From: Pomacea canaliculata | Lineage: Eukaryota; Mollusca; Gastropoda; Architaenioglossa; Ampullariidae | DNA length: 64,000 nucleotides | Assembly: GCF_003073045.1 (NCBI RefSeq) | Contig: NC_037596.1 | Coordinates: 7,645,416 to 7,709,415 of the forward strand | Direction: 5' to 3' | Shown here: positions 47,001 to 57,013 of the stretch, piece by piece | Position numbering within the stretch: the stretch's first letter is position 1 | Layout of the letters: each line of letters starts with the position of its first letter | The notes under the pieces: model-generated | What the model saw: only the letters and a program-made list of their open reading frames with translations | Told to the model about the DNA's origin: nothing | Database searches by the model: none | Program-made: the position numbers and the translations under genes

Positions 47001-50000
47001 CGAAAGCTTACATAATACAAAAACTGGAAAATTGCCAAGACACGGACAGGAGTTTAAAAAAAAAGGGCACATTAAAATTGTTCAGTTTACAGTCGATATA
47101 ACTGCTTGACCCACGGGTCAACCCATGTCGTGTTTAAATCACGACGAACGCTCAGGTTTGGTGTAATGAAACCACACTAGACAGGTAGCATCATGACAGT
47201 TTTCAGTTTAAGGCAGACATGATGCAACTGTCCCTTGGGCGTTGTGGACCTTTTTTTTTTCCAAACACAGTTTAATAGATGTTTACAAGTAGCTTGTATG
47301 ATTGTTTTGTTTGTTTTTGCAAGTTTTCTTTGTTCGGGAGTTTCAAATGATGTGCAACCTGAGTAGCGACCTGTCACCTAAGTGTTAAAACCTCACCCCC
47401 ACCACACCATCATCCAACACGCTTTGTGATCGAGCCCTGACCTGCTCGTGGGATGTGAACCGGATGTAGTTGACTGCCGATCAGGTCATGAGCTTTGTGT
47501 CAGCAGGGAGCTCAGGTCTGTACAGGGCACGGGGCAGGAGCCTCGACTTCTGGGGTAGAGTGTCAGCAGTGTATTACTGAACTTAACTTTTAAACCCTGT
47601 GTGCGAGGAGTTCTTCAACTCCCCGAAGCCATCCTGTCCATTTTACCACTCCTAATGCCAAATAAACCAGCATGAACACAGTTTTGAAATCAAAGAACAT
47701 TGAATAAAATTCCGATATATTCGTAGCTGTTGAACTAGTCACACCCACAGGTTGGGATTCCCGGACATTTTTCTCCCATGGGAGTCGAACTGCATAAACT
47801 TGATTAAGTTTCCAAGTTGTTCTCAGAGTCCGATCAGCGAGGGACTGTTGGGTGGACTAGACCTGGGTGTGTCTCGTCATGACAGGGGTGTCGTCTGTCC
47901 GAACAACACTCGTGAGTTGATGACTGAAAATGCAAATCACTTGACATTGAAGTGTCAGCATTTTGCAGACCAATTAGTTTAATGTCTAAAAATAGAACTC
48001 TGTCGAGCGAGAATTAACTCATGTGTGTCGGTGCAGGCCCTTGCTTTGCCTTTGTCTAGTACAACGACAGTGCACCCAGGTCATCACGTGACCTACCCCA
48101 TACTACTACCAGCAGTAAACCACCAACATGCTCACATTGCACCACACATCGGTATCCTGAGACTGTGTTCATGAACCGGGGATAACCCGACCACTGGGGT
48201 TGCTATGCGGGAGGGCTGACATGAACCCCCGAGGTCAGCAGATACTCTGGAGATTGGTGTCTGGATGCTACCCAAAGGTTCCTAGGCCCTCCCTGAGGGT
48301 GAGTCCCACTGGCAGCTATGTGCCACTCAACCGTCTGTACGGCCCATGCGGTGTACATCATACCTCCACTCGCCCATCCATCTTTCCGCTGACACTGATG
48401 TGGTTCGTCTCTCCCAACGTCGCCTTACTCTGTTAAATGTCACGTGACCGCTTCCGTGGCCTAATGAAGGACGATTCGTCACAAAATGTGGAAGGTGACA
48501 CAATTTAGATCGACACATAAAAGAGATGGCGAGGTAATGTATTATCCACGTCGGTTGATTTTTTTAAAATATTATCTGTAAATGGGAGACCACTCTATTG
48601 CTACCTGGCAATGATCCAGAATACAAACGAGGGCCAAACGAATGTACCTGGCAGGTGTGAGGACGTCCTGTCCCTTATTGTCACCACATCGATATTTTTG
48701 TGCTCGGCGACTTACGACCATTCCTGACACAAACCGTGGAGTGACGTAAAGCGAGTGTTGCGGCCATGTTTGCTGACGGTTCGATTCTTGGTTCGATCAT
48801 GTTCCTAGAAAGTTTTTTTTTCCCGTGGCTTAGGTAACCTTGGGAGGAGAGAACAAATTTGTTTGGTGTTGGGAGGAGGAGAGATTAAGGCTTGGAAGTT
48901 TGTTTTTATTTTTCAAGTTTGTCACCTGTACTTGACTCTCTGGTGCTCGATTTAAATTACAGTTGGCTAGCAAACAAGAAGGCTTTGTTAACAGTGTTCA
49001 TCCGGACGCTTCTTCTCTGTGTATGGTGGGGGGTCCTTCGTGCGTGTGTGTGTGAGAGAGAGAGAGTCTCTTGATCGTTTACCTCTCTTCTACTTGTTTA
49101 TTGTCCCGCCACATTTTGTGAAATGTTCCTACCCTAGCCTCAGTGTGTGTGTGGTGCGTGCGTTTTAGGGTTTTTTGTGCACTCGCGTGTGCGTGTGTGT
49201 TTGCGGTTCGTGCGCACGTGCCCGCGCTCAGTGCAGACCGTGATGACGTGGTGCTGCTCACTGACATGGCGTCAGAGGAGGAACGAGAGGATGTTTGTTT
49301 GTGTGTTTTCAAACGAGGGCTGTTTGACAGTTCGTGACGTCAAACATTAAGGCGTGCTTGTCGCGAGTTTATTTTTTTGTTTTGTTTTGTTTCACAAAAA
49401 AAAAAAGTTTAGACAGGTTAAGCTGATGGCGTCTTCCAGAACTGTCCACATGTATATGTACTTGTCTCAATGATTGCCAAGTATTTATTGACACTAGCCT
49501 GGCCTAAGACACTTTTTGAGTCACCTCCCCTTTCTCTGATTTGTCTCCCTTGCTGCAAGTCTGTCGTTCATAATAATCGTCTGGCATGACTTCTGTTAGT
49601 TCAGAGGTGACGGCGGCGGCTGTAACATGTTGGAGATATCTGATGAGATTACAATGACAGACTGTAGTAATTGTCTCAGTAGACTGTACTCTTCGTTGAT
49701 GTTTTCACACTTGCAAAGGTTAGTGTCTGACATAAAATATGTTGTGTATGTCGTCCATTCATCTGTCATTGTCTTTACACGACTTTTCTAGTGTCCAACC
49801 AAGTTTTATTTATGTCAGCGCTGAATACTTCAGACGTCAGTATTTCATTCTTTCACTCTTTCCATTTAGTTGAATCGGTGTATAAATAAAGACAGAACCT
49901 GTATAATTCCTCTCTTTTTTTTTTTTCTTTGTCGTTTCGTTGTTTCCACCTCTCTCTTAATAGCGACTTCCATCATCGACTGCCTGCCTCCCTTACTTAC

Positions 50001-51640
50001 CTCGCCATAATGGTTACTGTAGTCGTTTGTGTGGCTTTCTCCTCTCCACTTCATAATCATAGGTCCTAATTTATCTACAATGACTTAGCTCAATGGACAA
50101 GAGCTATTTCCACTTATATATAGATATAATTTATCATAAATTAATAATGACATCGTGAATTTGAACTACGACCTGTATTATTTTAACAAACAGTTGCATA
50201 TTGTTTACGGATGCCAGAAAGGATGTGTAGAAAGTTTGACTGCCAGAAGGGTAAACACATGGTTTTCGATTCCTTATAAAATAATATGTCTACATATACG
50301 TTTTGCGGAAATAGCATTTCGCCTACAATATTTATTAAATACTTAACAAACAAGAAGACTGTCGTTTGAAATGTCTTTCAACCATCTTTACTCGCTTCGT
50401 TGGCACTTTAAAATTAGTCAGTTTGATGTATCTTTTATTTATCCATATCTTCAAAGGCTTTGCATGCTTAGTGTATGCGGTGTTTGTGTGTGCGCCTCAC
50501 GTTCGTGCGAGTACTCATACTCAGGGTTGCACATATTCACAGAGCATTAAATCCGCAAATTTAATCTTGATCCCCGAGGCACTGAGACACTCCCCTTGGA
50601 CTTGATTACCTGTCCCTGAAGTAGAGGCGCTGCCTGCCCCTCACCCCAACCTAAATGCCACATCTTCGCATCAAAACCAGGGCCCGGGGTTTTCCTCCAG
50701 TGGGAGGTCGTCAGCTCACCCAGCACACGTCGAACTTTAATACCGGGTACTCGGGGATCACATGTCGGGTGGCGAAGGTCGGAAGAACTCACAGGCTGGA
50801 GAAAGTTAGTCGTTTGTTTCAAGTAGGAACAAGAATTTTCATCGAAAGACCAGATAGAATAGAGATGAAGAATGAAAGTAGAGGTTGAATAAAGTATTTA
50901 CCTGATAAATCGCTAAATTGCAACTTTCTCATAATTATTATTTTCATGAAGAGAAATAAAACGTGTGATAACATAATATCGAGTGTAAACTTTTAGGGTC
51001 TATTCTTCTGTTTCCCTTCCTTCTTTTTATGAATGACTTACTCCATTTTTCGCGAACAGAAGAATAAAAAACACGGATGCAAATTCCGGTAACAACACAC
51101 ACATCCCTTCCCCCTGCAAACACCCTCCTCGCCTCGTATCGTCTGCCTCCATGTTAACCGTTATGCCGACGCCATGTTGTCTGCCTCCGACATATGTTAA
51201 CTGTTTGTATATTAAACCCGTTTGAAAGGTGCACCAAGGCTTTCACAAAGAGAGTAATGGTGCATCAACGCATTCAGAGGTGAGAGGAACGATACATCAG
51301 AGATTCCGATATGTATCGTGGATATATAATATGACTATTAATATGTACCAAGACATTTGGTTTGAAGGTGTGGTGTTCTTAAAAGATCAATTAAGTTTTT
51401 AAATGTTATTTGCGAGTCTCAGATTTCATCTGCAAGTCGCTGGACAGGTGTTGCGCCGTGTGAACGCGTTCACAGGGTTGTCTGTCTCGTGTTCACGCGA
51501 CGCTGCACGCGCGCTGCACAGCCCCACCCTCAGGTGGGCGTCCTCACACCCGGTGGTATGCTGGTCGGAAGGTCGCCACACCTGCAGGTCATATGTTCAC
51601 ATACCTGGGCTGCCCTCAAGGTCGCCGTGTTTGCTGAGGA
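47001..51640. other. Gene-poor stretch
   Basis: Contains a GTGT/GAGA run near 49040-49065, a TG-rich stretch at 49143-49205, a poly-T run near 49913 and AT-rich sequence. An ATG in good context at 49266 opens only MASEEEREDVCLC and ten more codons before a stop, without a donor. No gene is called. Confidence 0.5.
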
Positions 51641-51651
51641 CTATACAGGCA

Positions 51652-51663
51652 TGCGCATGCGCC
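51652..51663. promoter_or_regulatory. NRF1-type palindrome
   Basis: TGCGCATGCGCC, a perfect match to the NRF1 half-site pair, in a locally CG-rich stretch (51480-51680). Possible promoter; no first exon is evident next to it. Confidence 0.3.
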
Positions 51664-53109
51664 GGCGTACTGCGCCCTCCGACTGCTGGCCTGGTTATTT
51701 CCTCATAACTCGTGTTTACATTTACAGACCTTTCACTTTGCATGGTTGCCAAGTCTTACTGAGGTAGCGGTCTGTCTGGCCTTATCCTTGCCTCCTCCTC
51801 CTATTTTTTGTTTGTTTTGTTTTTTTTTGGTTTTTTTCTGTTTTTTTTTTTTTTTTTTGCCCTCCCTTCCTCTCTCGGTCGTCTTCTCTCCACCTTCCTT
51901 TCTTCCCTTTTATTTTCAGCGTCCGCCCACTCATATCTTTTTTTCGGAAATGTAAGCTCCTCACCTGCGGCTGCAACAAGGGTTGCATGCTAATCGCCAT
52001 GGACAAATGTGTTGCCGATTGCATTTTTTTATTATTATAATAATCATTGCTTTTCTTTTTTTAATCGTTTATTGTGTTCGATTTGTGTATAGAACTTTCA
52101 GCATTTCCTCTCAGGCCAATTCTGTTCTTGAAATTTATGTGTGCATGCGTGCATTTGTGCTAGAGAGAGAGAAGGAGGAAAAACTCATCTATGTCTTTAT
52201 CTGTACGCCCCAACAGCACTTTAAATAGGCGGCGACTGCACAGTTAAAGGCCCCTTATCAAGTGCCACTGACTGGCACGAGCTTAAGCTAAACACCACTT
52301 GTCAGAAATGAATTATAGGATTCTCTTTCAGTGTAATTCTCTGGGGATTTAGCTTGCATTTGGGGTAAACCATTGACGACCGACTCACTTCCAGCTGAAG
52401 ATGGTGGTATGGTTTAAGGGCTTTTATTATTATTATTAATATGATTGTACGAAAATTGTTCCTACTGTTTTAGTGCAAAATATCAATTTTCTTCTTTACA
52501 AATTATGCATTCATGAAAAAAAAATCCAATATTACGGGTTGACCCAACCCCATGACCTTACTACGCACCTGACCTCTCACTTGCCTTTTGACCTCTGGGT
52601 TTTGTTTATATTCGCAGTTGTATTGTACTCGCGGGAAGAGAGGTTTTAGTTAACACAGTCTTGATTATCTTATGCGAAAACACTTACAAGTTTAGAAATG
52701 TAGATTGATTATATGTGTCCAAAAAAAATAGCTTTTTTTAATAGAGATTCTCTTCTTATGAGTAATATTCTGTGGTATTGTTAGATTTTGTGGACCGCAG
52801 TTTCTATGCGCTTTTTAAACGCACGGTGGAGGGATTTATTTTTGTCAAGAAAGAGAACTGAGTTCCCTCCCCCTAACTGACTTGCACTATTTGTGACATG
52901 AAGCATGATTTCCGACTTACCTGTGCAAACCTCCAGTGACTGCACACGTCATCTGTGTCACCTGTTGTGGGAACAAGAGCAGGAGCTGTCGGATAATTTT
53001 TCACGCCCCGCCATTTCATTTCCCAGAGAGGTATTTCCCTTACCAGACCCAAGTCAGGGCCCTAGGGTCATAATGGCCGATTTGTCCTCTTCTCCCTTTT
53101 CTCTGAAGG
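51664..53109. other. Pyrimidine-rich then AT-rich non-coding stretch
   Basis: The 51785-51945 segment is almost all T and C, with a poly-T run of about 20 at 51840. The rest shows no gene. Confidence 0.5.
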
Positions 53110-53424
53110 CCGCCATTAACTGCCACCAAGGATGACGATCCCAGGCAACAGAAAGCCGCACGTGACCTCCCATTCATGGACGACGCAAGAGACCATTGGC
53201 CTCGCCTCCCTGTTGAGCAAACAGGGACCATTGATGGGAGGGACATACAAGAGGACTGATAACCAAACTTTGTCACGTGTACTAAGGCAATGACCCCTGC
53301 GAGCTCCTTAGTCAGGGTTTTGCGAGCGGTGATGGACTTACAAAACCACTTTTTCACGAAACACGACCCAGAATCTGTTGTCAAACTGGGGGAAAAGTTA
53401 GCGAGAAGAAGAAGGGTAGGGGAG
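53110..53424 (+). CDS. Exon-like coding fragment of unknown family
   Basis: Two adjacent protein-like stretches on the plus strand. The first (about 53112-53255) includes KAARDLPFMDDARDHWPRL in one frame. The second, in another frame, starts at ATG 53290 and runs 45 codons (including LVRVLRAVMDLQNHFFTKHD) to an excellent donor, GAG|GTAAGTA, in phase 0 at 53424. The antisense strand is also open for 163 codons, but that reading looks like a mirror of the sense one. It could be a real exon or a decayed mobile-element piece. I do not recognise the family. Confidence 0.35.
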
Positions 53425-55356
53425 GTAAGTATGCTGCCTGACATTGTTATCTTCTCTTGACTCTTCGACGTTCGAGGGAAACCCTTTAAGTTCGAATCTC
53501 TGACTGCTGATACTCCACAAGGATGTAGCACCTTCGAATATTACATTTAAATTACTAACACAGATCACATACGCTTCTCATCTCAACCATAAAAAAAAGG
53601 AGCAGCCTTGACCCAAGCCCCTACTGTTCCGACCTATTATAGCTCCATCAGTTTGAGAATTTGGCCAATTCATCTGCCCCTGTGTGTCGGGTCATTTGCT
53701 TGATTGATGGACGCAGTCCCGTAACAAATTAGGAATGTCTTGCGGCCTCATGGGCTGTCTGTCCCTCGTGTTCAGACAGTTTTAACAGTGTGATCTCAGC
53801 TTGTTAAACTTCTCTGCCTCAAGGCACTCGTACACGAACACTTCCGCTCAGGACCCCTGAATCACCTGGTCCCGATCAGACCTGTCGGGGAAAGTACAGG
53901 GTACGGGAGAGTCAAACGGAAGAAGCGTCATCAGCGCCACTACATCTGTACACGTGTATGTTTAAAAAAAAAAAAAGTTGACCTTTGGGGTCAAGTGCAT
54001 GATGCGGAAAGTATTTGGCAAACAAGCAACGGTTGACAGTTGTTAGCACACCTGCACACCTGGTGGCTGCACCGTGAACCTCTTGACCAATCGTTGTCGC
54101 AGCAGATGTAGAAGAAGATGCGAATCCACCTCATTTTGAGGATATAACCATGTCGGGTGGATTGATGGGCGTTAATGTGCCAGTAAAATCACCGCAGGCT
54201 GTGCACAGATCAAAGCCCAGACAGGAAGTAGTCCCAGCTTGCGGATATATTACAAACCAAGATAAGTGTATGTTTTAGGACCGTCCACATTTTCCATATT
54301 TCTTACTGTGATTGCCTTCTTATTGATAATTTCACACACATATCAAATAAATATTTTTTTCCAGAATTCACCTCGGAGCACTTGTAAATCCAACAGCAAA
54401 GTGCTTCTGCTGTTATACTTCACTCTTATGTGACATGGAAGGGGAAAGAAAGAACAGTTTAGTATTCATTTCCAGAAGCCAACACCTTTAAGGTCTCTCG
54501 AAGGGTTTGTGTCTGAAGGCCCCTAGACGTGCAAAGTGATCATATTTCAATTGCCGGGGATTAGGGTTGATAACATCTGATCTCAAATTTAGCTCGCATG
54601 GATTTGCCAGGTGTCCACTTACACCTGTGAGAGATTTAGTCCCCCCGTGTCCAAGCTTGTATCTAACGAGAGAAAGTAGTCGCAAGGCGGGTACAGTGGG
54701 GTGCTAGGGGGAAAGGGGTGGAGAGCGATAACTTGCACAAGAGGTTAAGAAGAGAGGATAATTGCACCTGAGACAGAAGTGAGGGAAATCGAATGGAAAT
54801 TTGTAAACGAATCTGACATTGGATACACTCTCCAGCAATATATATATGGAGGGCAGGCACACTCACACCGACCATGGACCTAGTCGTGTCCCCTCCAGGC
54901 ACTAGGTGTTAACAGCTTTCATCAGTTGCCGCACAGAAAAGTTCGGAAATAAAATGTAAATTCTTTATCTAAAATCGTTCTTTGCTCTGTCACACTTATC
55001 GTCGCACATGTCCTGTCAGCATCATCGTTGTCTTTATTATCTCTACGTGACATGTGTGTAAACGTTGCTTTTTAACCCCACCCCTCCTTTACTTTGACTC
55101 CCATTGAGGTCAAAGGTTACCTGAGGTCAGATGGGTTAAATTAATGTCTACCAGGCTTTATCTGAAACTGAAAACAACACTGTTATTTGTGTGGCTCTTA
55201 AAAATCATAAACTGTATTAGTGAACATTGAATTTTGTTTTAATTCATTCCTTAATGTGGTACAGACAGTCACACGCACCTATAAAATGTCAGAAATCACC
55301 GTTACTTTAACCTTCGTGGTCAGTGTGCGGGCCGGGAAGTGTTTGTGATGTTGGGG
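53425..55356. other. Non-coding stretch
   Basis: No gene recognised. Short A runs and AT-rich parts only. Confidence 0.5.
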
Positions 55357-55445
55357 TTAATCAAATCAAAATCAAATCAAAATCAAATCAAAACAGACTT
55401 TATTGTCTGCCCAGGAGGACAGAAATTTGTCTTTGCTCACATACC
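55357..55445 (-). mobile_element. LINE 3' terminus with short tandem tail
   Basis: On the minus strand, sequence with TGTCCTCCTGGGCAGACAAT and AATAAAGTCTG runs into repeats of GATTTGATTTT. A transcript-like 3' end followed by a microsatellite tail instead of poly-A is typical of L2/CR1-type and RTE-type LINEs. Only the end is present. Confidence 0.65.
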
Positions 55446-55531
55446 CATACAGACATTTAACACACAGTTAGGAGTAAAAGTGAGGAGTAAAATAGTGTTG
55501 ATTGCACCAGTCCATCAAAGCAGTGTATGTT

Positions 55532-55634
55532 TATCCTAACAACAAACCTTGGGTGACCAAGGGCCTAAAAGCACTGCTGAACAAAAAGAAACATTTGTTC
55601 ATCACGGGCAGAAGCCCACGACAGAAGATTAGTA
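55532..55634 (+). mobile_element. LINE ORF fragment, opposite orientation to its neighbour
   Basis: Encodes YPNNKPWVTKGLKALLNKKK. The PNNKPWVTxxLKALLNxKK motif is characteristic of the linker between endonuclease and reverse transcriptase in L2/Jockey-type LINEs of fish and molluscs, from memory. The frame ends soon after, so this is a short remnant. Confidence 0.7.
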
Positions 55635-55916
55635 CATAGAGAGGACCATGATGCTATCCGTTGGGTGGGCAGAGGCTCTACGAGCATACTAGTTAGTCCG
55701 CTTTCAGTAGTTTGCCGGTGGACCAACGAGTGTTATGTCTCAGTCGACTGATTCCCATCATATGAAGGGGGGTGGGGTGAGAAGCGACAGGTGAGAGTAA
55801 AGACGTGCTGATGTGGCATATTTTACGATGGCTGTTTGTTGGTTGACTGATGGCAATCTGCCATCTTGACGCATTTACGTTGGCAGTAAAATCGGACACT
55901 GAGGAAGTGAGGGGCA

Positions 55917-56050
55917 AGGGGTAGTTTATTTTACATCGTGCCAACAACCGAGGTAATATCACGGCAAAGCAGCTGGTCCTGTCATCAGATGTCTCATTCA
56001 GAAAAACAACAGCCTACCCACAACGAGATCCGAACCCAGGACATCCGATC
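55917..56050 (-). mobile_element. tRNA-derived SINE
   Basis: On the minus strand a B-box GGTTCGGATCT (56037-56027) follows a GTCCTG tRNA-like segment. It leads through GTAGGCTGTTG into the body, GACAGGACCAGCTGC, CCGTGATATTACCTCGG and TTGTTGGCACGATGTAAAAT. The body matches the fragment at 22064-22153. Confidence 0.7.
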
Positions 56051-56529
56051 CTCACAGATACTGTGGGATAACCTGTAAAACTAAATAAATTTGTGTTTAA
56101 AATGATAAACGCGTTGATCTTCCTTTGTTTATGTACCTAGTCACTTGTCCTGTCAGCTTTTCCGAGGTTTATCGTGTAATTAAAGGGGTCCTGTCAGTGT
56201 TTGTTTGATACAGCAACACCTGTCTACCTGGCCTCCGGCTACTTTGTAATTACAGTGCTGCTCGTCCAAGTTTCGATCCCACCCATCGCTTGACTCACTA
56301 TATATATATATTTCTTCCTTCTGTTTCGTTCTGCATCTTCGGCCAGGATTTCCTTACCTTCTAGTGTGTGTCTCCCTCCTTCTAACCTTCTGCTAGCTCC
56401 GTGATACACGCAGTGTGCGACCTGTGACAAGTAAGATTCATGAACGCCATAAAAAAGATTTTATGTCCATCTCAAAGTTTTGCTAGTGACAACCCAGTAA
56501 TCTTGTCACTGTGTAGAGTAACTAATATG
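56051..56529. other. Non-coding stretch
   Basis: No gene recognised. A short (AT)n run lies at 56298-56310. Confidence 0.5.
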
Positions 56530-56881
56530 TTTGGACCATTTATTTATCCAGTTTAGTTTTTTCTTCCTTTCTTCACTTTATTGTGACTCTTTCTTCTTTA
56601 TTTTTTTTTTATTTTTTATTTTCTTTTTTTCTTTTATTTATTTTTCTTGCCAGCAGTACCTAGTATTGTGTGGTTTTGTTTGGGGTTTTTGTTTGTTTTC
56701 TTTTGTTAGTTTTTTGTTTTATTTTTGTTTTGTTTTTTGGGGGTTTTTTTGTTTGCTTTTTGTGTGTGTGTGTGTGTGTTTGGTTTCTTTTTTAGTTCCA
56801 GGAAAACAATTTTCTCTAGTAAACAATTTTATGGGTCACAGTGTGTTTAAAACTTGACGGACTGTTTTTATTTTGTTTCAG
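56530..56881 (+). promoter_or_regulatory. Long T-rich tract and splice acceptor before the 57-kb coding exon
   Basis: About 270 bases of T-rich sequence, with a (TG)n run at 56761-56780, end in an acceptor TTTGTTTCAG at 56881, followed by CAG at 56882-56884. That gives a tandem NAGNAG acceptor. The downstream exon would start at 56882 or 56885. It implies that the gene at 57 kb has at least one 5' non-coding exon upstream. Confidence 0.6.
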
Positions 56882-57013
56882 CAGCCACCTGTCGAGTCAA
56901 CAATCAGTCGCCAGCTACGTTCCCAGACCGCTATGGGAGGGGCGCGAGTGTAGCAGGACTGACCTTTAACATTTGTCGTCATCTTAGCTGGTCGTGGAAA
57001 CCGCCGCGCCGCC

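Noticed and set aside
53040-53531. 163-residue minus-strand open frame
   Set aside because: Composition looks like the mirror of the plus-strand protein-like segment, which has the better splice donor.
56531-56857. 108-residue Phe-rich open frame
   Set aside because: Translation of the T-rich tract before the splice acceptor.
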